Shown here: one piece after another, positions 11,386 to 22,394 of the stretch
Numbering within the stretch: the stretch's first letter is position 1
Layout: each line of letters begins with the position of its first letter
Source of the DNA: Lithodes maja
Lineage: Eukaryota > Arthropoda > Malacostraca > Decapoda > Lithodidae
Reading direction: 5' to 3'
DNA length: 64,000 nt
Assembly: GCA_037953745.1 (NCBI GenBank)
Contig: JBAKBP010003172.1
Span: forward strand, 82,501 to 146,500
Translations under genes and position numbers: made by a program
Notes under the pieces: model-generated
Databases searched by the model: none
What the model was told of the DNA's origin: nothing
What the model saw: the letters and a program-made list of their open reading frames with translations, nothing else

Positions 11386-12477
11386 ATGGAAGCTCTAGCC
11401 CAAGGCAAACGCCGTAGGGCAGGTATTAAAGGTTCCTTGACTGTCCTGGCAGCAGGTTTGGATGAGTTCTTGGAGTCCGCAACTCGGGTCGAAATCGAGG
11501 CAAAACTTCATAGTGCGCAAACCCAGGTGGCCAAATTTGAGGTCAATCAAAAGGTCTTGTTGCCGCTATACACCTCAGACAATGACTATTTTAAAGAGAA
11601 CCAAGCGGATACCATCTACTTATTTGACATCTATGGGATAGTCGCCCACCTAAAGGCGGAATTGGGTAGTCAAGAAGGGCAAACTCGATCCGACAACAAA
11701 AAGGGATCGGGAGTTAAATTGCCGCACCTGATCCTACCCACCTTCGCTGGCGACTCCACATTATGGACTGGGTTTTGGGACATGTTTCGATGTGTGGTGC
11801 ATGAAAGGACTGACTTAAGTTCAATTCAAAAGTTAACATACTTAAAGGGTCAGTTAAAGGGGGATGCCTATAAGCTGATAGAAGGTTTCTCGGTGGAGGG
11901 TGCAACCTACGTCCCCGCCTTAGACTTACTTCAAGAAACCTTCGGGCACCCCGACAGGGTAAAGGCGGCACACATCATGCATTTCCATAATCTTGTCGCT
12001 CCTAAATATCAGGCCGTAGAACTAAAGGCTTTCTACGCCACCATGGAAAGTGCCATGAGATCTATGACTAGTCAACAGGTGAGTCTGACAGAGTTCTGTG
12101 TGGTTACATTGCTGAATAAATTGCCATCACCAGTTAAGGAGACCATTAGGAGGGAGATGGGTGAGCAAAGCCTAGATTACAAGACTTTCACACAGTGTTT
12201 TCAGGCAGAATTGTATAACATGGTTGGTCAGGACTCCCCAGGAAAGAATATGCCTGTGGCTACGGCTGCATTCGCAACACAGAGTGGTGGTAGCCGGTTC
12301 CCATGTAAACTGTGCGGTGGGAATAACCATCCCTGGTATAAATGCTTTAAACATAAAACGGGACCGCTCAAAATTAAAAGACCTCGGCAACTACGACTCT
12401 GTGCGGGATGTCTCTCCTGTGATCATGGTAGTAATGGGTGCAATAACCCTAACATAAAAAATTGTAGGTATTGCTAG
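11386..12477 (+). pseudogene. BEL/Pao gag
   Basis: N-terminal gag-like part of a BEL/Pao retrotransposon. The frame is open from 11362 but the first ATG is at 11386. A Pfam DUF1759-like region contains LPTFAGDSTLW and a downstream LTYLKGQLKGDAYKLI. Two zinc-knuckle-like clusters follow: CKLCGGNNHPWYKC and CAGCLSCDHGSNGC. An in-frame TAG at 12475-12477 separates this from the downstream protease, in the same frame, so the intact ancestor was one polyprotein. Confidence 0.85.
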
Positions 12478-13351
12478 GGTAAGCACTTTCACTCCCTGTG
12501 CCCAAAACAGAGAGAGCCAAGACCGGTAAGTGGAGGTACTACTAGGGAAGAGTCAACACCTACAACCTCAACAACAATGTCTGTAAGTATGAATAAGCAA
12601 ACTGTGATCCTACCCACAGTTCAGCTGCCTGTAAAGGGTAGACACAGGAAAAGTATAAAAGTCAGATCGCTATTAGACCAATGCTCACAGAGGACCTTCG
12701 TGAAGAAATCCGTACTACCGTCCCTTTCATACGAAACCGTGGGGACGGAAGAATTACGGCTTCATGGTTTCACCGGAACTCAAATCCCTCGTGAGTATAC
12801 TATTGTAGCACTGAAATATTTACATCGGGGTAGGTTCCATCGTCTCGAAGCAATTGTGGTTGAGGATCTTCCCGAACATAAAGGTGAGTCTAGTCTTAGT
12901 GCTGAAATGATTAGTTTAAAGCACCATGGCATTAAATTGGCCGATTCATACGTCACAGAGACAGCACAGCTGGAGGTACTAATTGGTGCCGACTATTACT
13001 ACAACATAGTGCGACCTGGTTATAAACGGGTAGGTAATTTGGTTTTACTTCCAACCAAATTCGGATATGCACTGAGTGGTTCTTATGTGGCATCCACATC
13101 CAGTTCCAATACTGAGGTTGTAACAATTCTAAAAGTGGCAGTAACTCCAGTGGACCAATATATGTCTACTGGACAGTTCCCGTGCAAAGAAGAACTGAAT
13201 GCTTTGTGGGATTTAGACCACATTGGCATATCACCCAAAGAACATTCGCATGCTGAACGGCAAGCTTTGATCAGTTATGAGGAGACAGTCACCTACGAGC
13301 CTGAGAGTCAACAATATCAGGTACGTCTGCCCTGGACTGAATTAAAATCGG
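12478..13351 (+). pseudogene. BEL/Pao aspartic protease and start of reverse transcriptase
   Basis: Continues the gag frame after the stop. The protease (DUF1758-like) has LLDQCSQRTFV where the family normally has a D-[ST]-G active site, so the Gly is lost. IGADYYY and FGYALSG lie downstream. The reverse transcriptase begins with LWDLDHIGI and VRLPW, but homology stops near 13350. The next recognisable block belongs about 150-200 residues further into the domain, so an internal deletion removed the catalytic first-Asp region. Confidence 0.75.
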
Positions 13352-14510
13352 TTCAGGGTTGTCCTTTTCGATGCGACCTGCTCCCAGTTTCTGCTTAACG
13401 CGACCATCCTTAAGCATCTTTCTCTTGTTGATGCAGACCCGGAGTTGGTGCAGGAAATTAGGGCCGGGCTATATATCGATAATCTCCAAGGTACGGGGGA
13501 TAATGAAAGTTCCCTCGTCCATGCTTACGATACGGCTCGTGAAGTAATGGATAATGCCCATTTATTCCTGCGCCAATGGGCCACAATTGGGTCAATGGGT
13601 CTTGAGAAAGGTGTTGCAGAAGGATGGTGTTGCTGCGGAACAACACGATTTGGTGAGAGTACTTGGCCTGGTGTGGATAACTGACTCTGATTCTCTTTCC
13701 TTTGGAGTTCAGCATGCTCCTTTTGAACAGGTTACAAAGCATGAGTGTATAAGGTTTTCTGGCAAACTCTTTGATCCTTTGGGTGTTGTGTTGCCAGTAT
13801 CAATAAGGTCTCGAATCTTTCTCCAACAATTGTGGAGACTGAAATAGGGTTGGGACGATGTTCTCTCTGTGGACCTGCAAGCGGAATGGCAGGGGATAGT
13901 GGATGATATGGTTCTCTGTAGTTGTATTGAGTTCTCTAGGAGGGTCTGTTTCAGAAAGACTGTTTCCCTGCATGCATTTGCTGACGCAAGCAGTGTCGCT
14001 TACGGGACTGCTATGTATCTAGTCAGTCCAGAGGGTAGCCACTTCGTCATGGCAAAGGCTAAGGTGGCCCCCATCAAGTCCCTTTCCATCCCTAAATTGG
14101 AATTGACTGCAGTTCTGCTAGCCGCCAGAATGATTAACTTTGTTGAGAATGCCTATAAAGATAAACTTCATATCTCTGAAACCTATGTGTGGAGTGACAG
14201 TCAAATTACGCTACACTGGATTCACAGTCAAAAGAAACTGCCAGTGTATGTCACTAACCGCATCGACGAGATACATGCCCTAGTCCCGACTGCTTATTTC
14301 CGGTATGTGTCGACTAAAGAGAACCCAAGTGATATGGTATCTCGAGGCGTGTCTGCTAAATGTTTGAGTTCTTCTGCGTTGTGGTGGAATGGGCCTTCTT
14401 GGCTCCCGAAACCCGATGGATGGCCAGAGAATATAGATCTCCAACAGCAGCCCGCCGGTATCGTGACCCAATTTGTAGGCACGGTGCCCCAAGATGACAC
14501 ACAGTTATAG
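13352..14510 (+). pseudogene. BEL/Pao reverse transcriptase C-part and RNase H
   Basis: Resumes at FLLNATILKHL near 13380. The metal-binding box reads YIDN (about 13475) where YVDD is expected. A frameshift lies near 13600. EHDLVRVLGLVW and DPLGVVLPV follow, with an in-frame stop at 13845-13847. RNase H-like signatures are HAFADASSVAYG, KLELTAVLLAARM and WSDSQITLHWI. An in-frame TAG at 14508-14510 ends the stretch. Confidence 0.8.
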
Positions 14511-15871
14511 GACTGGCACAAACATACCAGCTATGAAAGATTGCAGCGTGTCACAGCATGGGTGATACGTTTCGTAAATAATTTGAAAGCAAAAAGAAAT
14601 AGCCTGCCCCCCACAGGTAGTGCTCATCTCAACGTACATGGAATTAGAGCTGCAGATAATGTTTTACTCAAATTATGCCAAAAAGAGACCTATTCGCAGG
14701 AACTTAAAATAATGGTGAAAGGTAAACAGTCCAGAAATAACTTAATCAACCAGTTAGGACTACACCTGAAGGGAGGTATAATTCATTGTGGAGGCAGATT
14801 GAGGTTAGCGGCTATCTCGGAATCATGCAAGTATCCTAAACTTCTGCCCTCCAACATCCCTTGACCCACCTGATAATTGATCGGTGCCATCGGCTCTGTT
14901 GCCATTACGGGGTCGGTCACGTGGTTACCTATGTTCGTCAAAAATGGTGGGTGCCTAAACTCAGGCAGGTGGTGAAAAGTGTACTGGGTAAATGTCTGAA
15001 ATGTCGTCGGGTAAAAGGTAAGCCCTACGACTATGCAGGACTGCCACCTTTACCAGCCTTGCGAACCACCCCTGGAGACCCGTATAAGGTCACTGGGGTG
15101 GACTATAGCAGAGCAGTCCCGATCAAGGACTCGCAGACCATAAAGGCTTACATGCTTTTATTTACTTGCGCGGTCACCAGAGCGATTCACATCGAAATAG
15201 TCACCAACCTCACTTGTGACAGTTTCCTCCACGCATTGAGGAGATTCTGTAGTTGACAGGGATTTCCCCGGATAATTTTAATTGACAATGCCAGCACTTT
15301 TGTTGGGGCCTCTGGGTACTTATCGGACATTTGTAATCACCCTAAAGTTCAGTCCCACCTTGGCAGTGTTCAATGTGAGTGGCGGTTTATCCCGGCTAGG
15401 GCGCCGTGGTTCGGCGCTATATGGGAAAGGGCCATCGGCATTGTCAAGGCAGGGTTGAAGAAGGTGTTGGGACGTGCCTTAATTTCCTTGGAGGAATTGA
15501 CTACTCTACTGTTGGAAATTGAGGCCACTATCAATGATCGTCCCTTATATTATGCGTCCGGCGACCTAGGGGTTCTTACCCCAATAACACCCTCTGTGTT
15601 GGTGCGGGGTCATCGGTTGCGGGATCTTCCTGATGATAATGAAGTAGAGGATGGGTTGGAAGATCCAGACTACATAAATAAAGATGTCATTTCAGCCAGA
15701 TATCAATATATTCGCAAACTGTCGAAAGATATCTGGCGACGCTGGTCTACCGAGTATCTGGTGACCCACAGAGAGGGAACGACTAAAGGATCCCACGGAA
15801 CAATACTGATGGTTGGCAACCCTTCAAATCATGCCACGTGCGTGTGGGCGCACGATGGAGTGATTTTCTAG
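14511..15871 (+). pseudogene. BEL/Pao integrase and DUF5641 C-terminus
   Basis: The zinc-binding region (HYGVGHVVTYVRQKWWVP, then CLKCRRVKGKP) precedes a retroviral-type integrase core with VDYSRAVP, IDNASTF and WFGAIWERAIG, which supply the expected Asp, Asp and Glu. INDRPLYY and a DUF5641-like tail ending in VWAHDGVIF follow. A frameshift near 14860 and an in-frame stop at 15254-15256 inactivate the copy. Confidence 0.8.
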
Positions 15872-16232
15872 TATTTTGCCTACCCATCACCCCATGTTAA
15901 TTGTGACTTTCCCCCGCCCCCCAGGACCCCTAAATGTCCTAGATGAGTTTTTTTTTTTTTTTTTTGTCTTCATTACTAACCCATCCCATGTGTTTTCAGG
16001 GAAAAAAATGACAAGTGGCTGGGCCTGAATTGTACATTTATATTAAATCGCTTTGGGTCCACCGGGTTAAATTTTATGGAGGTCTAGGGAGGAAACTAAC
16101 AGCATAATGAATATATGAAATAAGTGACCAAAAGCTAAACCCTTCCCCCTTAAGAATTTCACTTGGCCAAGCCTTGAAAACAGTGATTACACTGTGTATA
16201 TTATGATCGAACTTTATTTATTCAAAGCTTCA
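15872..16232. other. Sequence downstream of BEL/Pao
   Basis: Contains a C-rich tract, a T-run at about 15949-15965, and a short segment at 16070-16100 (GGAGGTCTAGGGAGGAAAC) resembling the tail of the dispersed repeat seen at 40868-41165. No LTR could be established. Confidence 0.4.
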
Positions 16233-16380
16233 TTAACTCCTTGCGACATATATGATGCGATCGCGTCATATGAATAAGTCCACCAAAAACTCATATGACG
16301 CGATCGCGTCATATGGATTTATCTCTATACCTCTCCAATAAGTTTATGACGCATTTTTGCGTCATATGAGCTCAGTAAGT
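16233..16380 (+). mobile_element. piggyBac-like terminus, same family as 3858-3996
   Basis: Starts TTAACTCCTTGCGACA at 16233. Three palindromes follow about 43-45 bp apart: near 16247-16270, 16291-16314 (perfect CATATGACGCGATCGCG...) and 16334-16356. AATAAGTTTATGACGC, CAGTAAGT and AAGTTACC match the order seen in the 3996 terminus read outside-in. No transposase follows downstream, so this is a truncated or non-autonomous copy. Confidence 0.65.
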
Positions 16381-16995
16381 CCGATAAGTTACCATACGAT
16401 AAAACCGTTGGTGGCAACCTCAGCCTCCTGCGATAATTCTAACGGCCGCAGTGTTGTTGTGAGTGTAGTGCGAGGCAGTGGCAATAATCCTGGGGCTCCT
16501 CCTTGGACTTACTGGAACATAATATGTGTGGGGGAGTTAAATGTTCAATATTTTAGGAAATGCCTATATTTATGATAGACACCTGGCGAGAAATGATATA
16601 AGTATATCAATGGTATCATGTAAATCAAATTATGTAACAATACAAGTGTTGGAAATGTTGTATTGTCAATAGTAATTGCGAAATTAGCATTCATAAATTA
16701 TTGAGTCTCTTTATCAGGTGATAAGGTTAAACCAAAACAGGAGAAATGCTCAGAAAGTGAACAGAAGTTACATACGTTAGTTCAATGTTTTCGAAGTGGC
16801 TCGCAAACAACATCATAGAGTTCATGAGCCTCACTGCCATTATTATTTTGCTATGGTTAAGAAGGAAACAAAAGGCAGGTTGCCTGTACGTGTGTCTCCC
16901 CCAAAGCCAAAAAAGTGACAGAGAGCCAAAATCAAGGGACGTTGGGGTCATAATGCCTGGACACACGAAGTTTAAAGCAGTTTCAGTCATAGGAT
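16381..16995. other. No gene recognised
   Basis: Probably includes more of the piggyBac-like terminus up to about 16500. The remainder shows only short anonymous frames. Confidence 0.4.
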
Positions 16996-17960
16996 GAAGG
17001 AAATATAGAATGATGGAGAGAGTTTCAGAGTTCATTTATTGAGTAGAAGAAAGATTAAGAAAATGGGAGTGAGAATGGGATTGGAACTGTGTTGAAAGGT
17101 GGGTGCCTCGCACTCACCGCAAGGAAGGATGTATGCACTGAGAGAGCTCTTAAGAACACTGATTGTTGTAATAGCAATAGAAGAGTGAAGGAGATGCAAC
17201 ACTGCGGCGTGTAGAAAGAAATTATACGGAACTAGTAAGAGGAAGTGAGTTGATGAGGCGAAAGGCTTTTGACTACTGTTCTGGTGTCCTATGTCTTGTT
17301 GTTCTGGTGACTTATGTCTTATTGCTGTATGGTATCTTGTGTTCTGGTGTCTTATGTCTTGTTGTCTGGAATATTATGTTTTATTGTTCTGGTGTCTTAT
17401 GTGTTGTTCTTGTGTTTTATGTCTTGTTGTTCCGGTGTCTTATGTTTTGCTGTATTATATATGTTGTGCTATTGTTCTGGTTTCTTATGTCTTGTTGTTC
17501 TGTGTCTTATATCTTCTTATCTGGAATATTATGTCTTATTGTTCTGGTGTTATATGTCTTGTTGTTCTGGTGTCTTATGTCTTGTTCTGGTGTCTTATGT
17601 CTTATTGTTCTGGTGTTTTATGTCTTGTTCTGGTGTCTTATGTCTTGTTGTTCTGGTGTCTTATGTCTTGTTGTTCTGGTGTCTTATGTGTTACTGTTCT
17701 GGTGTCTAATATTTGTGTGCTATTGTTCTGGTGTCTTATGTCTTGTTGTCTGGAATCTTAAGTATTCTACTCATTCGAGATGAGTGGAGCCTCCCCACAC
17801 ATGCGAACAATACTCAATACAGGGGTGCATCGTGCCATGATGCAGAGCAAGAAGCTATGCGAGGGTGAAGTACCCATGGAGACGGTTGAGCACACCTAAC
17901 TTATGGGAAGCTGTTTTTAGCAAGTGTGGTTATATGATTTTTCCAAGAAAGGTTGGATGA
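16996..17960 (-). pseudogene. Jockey-like LINE C-terminal fragment split by a minisatellite
   Basis: On the minus strand, 17960 to 17760 gives reverse-transcriptase C-terminal motifs with frame breaks: LSWKNHI, then CIEYCSHVWGGSTH, where the family has a similar EYCSHVWGG block. At 17250 to 17060 the homology resumes with FRLINS, then RRSVASPSLFYCYY and CSSEL-like residues, again with stops. Between the two lies the repeat at 17274-17757. The fragment lacks the catalytic core and is dead. Confidence 0.65.
17274..17757. repeat. Minisatellite, 20-23 bp unit
   Basis: About twenty tandem units of TTGTTCTGGTGTCTTATGTC with small indels. Open frames in all three forward frames (up to 177 codons of Cys/Leu/Val repeats) result from the repeat and are not genes. 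The array interrupts LINE coding homology on the minus strand. Confidence 0.9.
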
Positions 17961-19196
17961 AAGAGATACGCCTAGAATATTGAGATAATATGAAGGGTTG
18001 ATTTTTGTATGGTTGAAGTATAACTGATAATCTACATTGTTATGTACACTTTACCTATTTCTTACTCATAACATTTGACAGTGTATGTTGCTATGGGTCG
18101 TGGGGTTCACAATGGCTGAGCCCTTAACCCCTGTGACATTTTGAAATCATCATCTATTCAAAAATGTTATGGGTTAATAATCGTTATGGTCTAACACCTT
18201 GGCCGTGGGATCCACAATGGGGCCTATTGAAATCCTCATTGATTTAGAACAGATATGGGCGTCCCAGTGGTTGTCCAACATGAAACCTTATCATTAATTA
18301 ATAATAGGCTACTCACCAAATGGAAAGACTTTCCAATGTTGGGATTATAGGAATCTGAAAAATGACCAAATCCGAGCCAACTTTTGCAAAACTTGGCTCG
18401 GATTTTCACATTTTGGGATTGTGTTACCTTTCAATATTTTAATATCAGAGTTACTCCCCTATTACCCCTATGTTAGCCCTCACACAAAACTCAGCATTCC
18501 CAACCTCTCCCCTAGGCCTAGGCTATCTGAATTGGAATTAGGATCGAGAATGGCCTTAAAAACTCCTTACCTCACTTCCTAACTATGAAATACACCACAA
18601 TACAGCTTGAAAATAGGAAAGTCGATGGCTGTAGACCAAGGTGGCCGAATCAGTCCACTTGAGTGAATCTGATGAGAGCGGTTGACGAAATGTCCCTGTT
18701 CTGGAGGGGTGTGGAAAATGGATGAAGGTCAGAATCCGCAAAAAAGGAAATCGATATTCAAGAGAAAAAATAGAAATAAAACAAAATAAGACTTGAAAAG
18801 TATAGGGAAATAACTGGAAGTCATAAGCAACGACACATTGTAGAATACCTGTATAATTATAGCTAAACATTATAAAGTAGTGACATCATAGTTAAAGGTC
18901 AATTCTGATTGGCTAATAAACATAAGAGAATGAGATAAACAGTTCGTGTTGTAGGAAGAGCCTCGATTGACTGAGAAGAAGTAAACAAAGTGTTGTGGAC
19001 TGTGGACTCGATGTTGTAGGGGAGGGAAAATCAAATTGCCGAAATTAGAAAAGTAACAATTTTCCACGCATCTGAATAAGGGAAAGGCAAAAACAAATTA
19101 ACTTCATAAGGCAGGAATCCTGTAATCATGGAGTAGTAGTGTAGATTACCCGTTAACTTCAAGCTAGATTAAAAAAAACATGAATGTGACAGCTAG
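17961..19196. other. No gene recognised
   Basis: A degenerate duplication is visible at about 18095-18240 (GTGGG-TCCACAATGG and TTGAAATC-TCAT occur twice), and a 54-bp TTAA-flanked imperfect inverted repeat lies at 18124-18177. Otherwise anonymous AT-rich sequence. Confidence 0.4.
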
Positions 19197-19526
19197 TTAA
19201 CCTCTACTGTACCATAGGGTACTATCATAAATCTACCCTCCAGTCCCAAGAAATGTGGCCAAAATGGCTTCAGAGGCAAGATATAATAACCTCCCACCTC
19301 AAAAGTTGGAGGAATACTGCCTCTCCCAGCATGTGGGGGCTTGGATATAAGCTGAGAAGTGTTGCCAAGGTCTTAGAGCAGTGCTCAAACGTCGTGGTAC
19401 CAGGTACTGCCTGATACTGGCAGTTACAAGGATCGTATATTACTGACGGCTGGCAGCCGTCGCTGGGACTGGGGAGTGATTTATCTACTGACAGTTCTCT
19501 GCCGTCGCTGGTACTGAACGGGTTAA
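19197..19526. mobile_element. 330-bp TTAA-bounded MITE, piggyBac-like
   Basis: TTAA lies at 19197-19200 and 19523-19526. Inward-read ends are TTAACCTCTACTGTACCATA and TTAACCCGTTCAGTACCAGC, an imperfect inverted repeat. GCCGTCGCTGG-ACTG is repeated at about 19459 and 19501 near the right end. No coding capacity. The right end resembles the terminus at 7085. Confidence 0.65.
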
Positions 19527-21137
19527 GAATATTCAAGTTCTAAAAGGTGAATGAGGGACTACTTTAGCCAGTTGGAAAGATTTATCGACAAGCACCATCG
19601 CTACCATCGTTTGTACCAACGTCATCACTCTAAGGAGTCTAAGCCAAAGCACCTTCATTTTATCACAGAACCTTCAATATGCTCACTGTAAAACTACTCC
19701 AGCATAATCTCCAGTTAATGGAAAGAAAAGGCCTGGAACCTGTTACCTAGGAGTGAAAATTAACCAAGAAACAGAGAACATCCTCAATAGAGGTTTTTGT
19801 GGTGCACTGCGACGTCCTCAATTGATCCAGAGCATTAAAAAAAAACACTTTTTAACACCCTAGTGGCCCTCAAAACAAAGCAATTTGTGATTTGGCAAGA
19901 TAATTCCCCTCCATTACTTGCTACTACTCCTACATATGTGTTCTCCCCCCCCCCCCCTTATTCCCCTCCTTTTCCCCCTCCTCAATTATCAGCTATTTTT
20001 CCTCTTATTCCCCCTTTTATCAAGTAATTTTCGGCGCAAATTTCCTTCACGCGGTCTCTTTAACACAGGTGAGGCAACTAGAGATCCTTGCAACAGAGAC
20101 TTCTAGTGCAAGGCCTCAGTGTCGCTCTACAGCTCGGGGAGGTAGCATTATACTTCGCCCCAGCTCTCGCCTCATGATACGACCGGGCGGCAATAATACG
20201 TCTTTTTCACATACCAAATACTATTCCCACTTCTTTTATTGCTCTCAAATGTTCATATGTTCATAATAAAAGCAAAATAGGCGCATGTGAATAAGTAATA
20301 ATTATATGATACTATGACGATTTCGTCAGAATAGAACCAAATACCTTCGCTTGGTGGGAGGGTTTGAACTACCATAGCTTCGCAGTTTACCAGTTAATCA
20401 CAGGATATCATCGCAGCAACTTCTCCTTACATGGGTCACACACTGATGAATATATCCTCCCAAATCAAAGAGAGTTGCAATTACATCCGACGGGTGATGC
20501 AGAGTTCGCCGGCAGTCCAGCACTCTCCTGCAATCTCAGAAAACAAAAACAGATCCCACAGTGCCTATCACCGCCCAGTCTGTAACTCACATCATTGATT
20601 AGTGCTCAAATTAGCAAGGTGATCCAAGCACTTTTACAGGGACAGACCGAGTCATCACCAGATGATTCATAAGGCGATTATAAATTTTGACTAGCTCAAA
20701 CTTCCTAGTTCCTACGTGGATTCAATATAATTATACAAGGGACTAATGTTTAGAAACAAAAATTAACATTACGAAAATTAATAAGAAACGAATCATTAGA
20801 TGAGAACAAAAAGTTCAGTAAATAACTATGACTATCTCTACATACCATCACCGAATGAAGTCTGGAACCCGAATGTATTTCCAACAAGTAAATCTAATAA
20901 CAATTAAGCTTCAGTCATCAACATACATTCATGATGCAGATTTATTCCATCAGATTACAATTTCTATTTTTGTATTGCAACTACAACCTGACAAGTGTAT
21001 GTAGCATGCAACCGATATCTAGGGTTTAATTGGTAAACTACTATCTCGAACAACCCTCTTATGCCAAAATATAATTCGCAAGAAGAGCAAAATCATCTGA
21101 AGGTAACTAAAATTAAATTGAAAGAGAACAATCATGA
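19527..21137. other. No gene recognised
   Basis: Short anonymous frames, a C-run near 19946-19956 and AT-rich DNA. I see no boundary or RNA gene that can be supported. Confidence 0.45.
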
Positions 21138-21345
21138 TTAAGGGGAGATGGCCGGTTTTCTGGTCCCCCTTCTTCCTCATGTTTAGCCCAATTAGTTTTG
21201 AAATTATAGGACGTTCGGTCCATTATTTTGACGATTTTAAGACCTTTCACCCCCTTTCTTTGTCAATTATAAAACCTTTTGTTGCATTTAGGTGTCAATT
21301 TTATCCTGGAGAACGATAGCGAGACTGTAATTTTAAGAGGAACCT
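21138..21345 (+). repeat. Unassigned dispersed repeat family, copy 3
   Basis: AGGGGAGATGGCCGGTTTTC, ATGTTTAGCCCAATTAGTTT, GACGATTTTAAGACCTTTCA, TTTGTCAATTATAAAACC, AGGTGTCAATTTTATCCTGG and GAACGATAGCGAGACTGTAA appear in the family order. Confidence 0.7.
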
Positions 21346-21599
21346 CCTTTTACCTTTTACTAAGCTAGCATATAGAGATTGTGTTCCGCTACTGCAGTGC
21401 CTCTCTTAAACAAAAGGCTACAAACTTATCTCAATTAGCTCTCACCAACATATCTTAACTAAGCTGGATTCAATTATATCCAGAAAAAATGCGTTGAATT
21501 TTTATGTTGAATCCTCAACTAACGAATGACAATGTCGGCACCCCAACTAAGTTACTATTACTACCGGACACTAGGTCACTTCACTCTATGTTCACTTGG

Positions 21600-21790
21600 T
21601 GTTATCTTATTGGATACCTCCATTTCACTCCATTATTTTGGCGAGCTCAAGACGTTTCAACCAATTAATTTCGCGATTATGAGCTTCACCTAATGCAGGT
21701 GTCAATTTCTTCGTGATGACCGACAGCGAGCCTGTAATTTAGCAGATACTGGCCTTCAATTAGGATATTTCTCTACCGAAAAATGAACAA
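21600..21790 (+). repeat. Unassigned dispersed repeat family, copy 4 (diverged)
   Basis: Diverged copy with GGCGAGCTCAAGACGTTTCA, CAGGTGTCAATTTCTTCG, GACAGCGAGCCTGTAATTT and TCTACCGAAAAATGAAC, matching the family core and its 3' palindrome. Confidence 0.6.
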
Positions 21791-21940
21791 ATTTAGATAG
21801 GTGAATCTGGGGGCGCTTCGTACTTTATTTGAGGGGGTCTAAGGAGGATATGATTTGTTTTGATTGAACGAAGTGTAGTGGACAAACTAAACAAATTATA
21901 GGTTTGCTTCCCGGAGGGAAGTAAAGAAAACCTAATATTT

Positions 21941-22221
21941 AGTAGGGGCCCCGTAATCATTGACGATATGCCTATTAACATAATAGTCTTTATTCAAGCG
22001 CCGCGGTAACCAGTTTTGAATCTGCCGCGCGGGGAAGAACAGAGTACTCGTCATAAGTGGAACGCTAATTCTCTTATGGAATCGTCTTATGATTGGGTAC
22101 CCAATACGAAAAAACCTTTGTAAAAAATAAAAAAATAAAAGTATACTTAAAATGTGTTATACTAAGCTTTCCATCTCGGTGGATTTCTTATGTTGTGGAT
22201 CCCTGACGTCCCAAGCGTCCA
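21941..22221 (+). repeat. DIRS-like inverted terminal repeat (element 3' side)
   Basis: Matches 28198-28484 in reverse complement at roughly 90 percent by eye, including GCCTATTAACATAATAGTCT, CGTCATAAGTG-AACGCTAA and TTCTTATGTTGTGGATCCCT. A further extension to about 21895 is duplicated in the internal complementary region. Confidence 0.85.
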
Positions 22222-22290
22222 AGACATATCAAGATAAAACTTTAAGACATCAAGCGAATGGGAAGGGGATGGACGGGAGGGCACTGCTTC

Positions 22291-22394
22291 GTCAATGATT
22301 ACGGGGCCCCTACTAAATACTAGGTTTTCTTTACTTCCCTATGGGAATCAAACCTATAATTTAATAGTGGACCCTCCATCATTGACGATATGCC
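22291..22394 (+). repeat. DIRS-like internal complementary region
   Basis: Positions 22291-22360 are the reverse complement of the left terminus (TAGGTTTTCTTTACTTCCCT and the GGGGCCCC block). Positions 22361-22394 are the reverse complement of the right terminus (TTAATAGTGGACCCTCCATC onward). The two halves meet at AAT/TTAA. In DIRS biology such a region is thought to template rejoining of the ends into a circle. Confidence 0.8.

Noticed and set aside
11074..15900. A complete BEL/Pao element with LTR pair
   Set aside because: I could not find a sequence upstream of gag repeated after the integrase; only the coding remnant is claimed.
17250..17783. Overlapping open frames of 131-177 codons in all three forward frames
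   Set aside because: They come from a short tandem repeat without stops; the Cys/Leu/Val-rich products are repeat artefacts.
18124..18177. 54-bp TTAA-flanked inverted repeat as a mini-transposon
   Set aside because: Too short, and it lies inside a degenerate local duplication that explains much of the symmetry.
20340..20405. Possible tRNA-derived SINE on the minus strand (AACTGGTAAAC and GTAGTTCAAACCC)
   Set aside because: A- and B-box-like sites are only about 12 bases apart, too close for a tRNA promoter.
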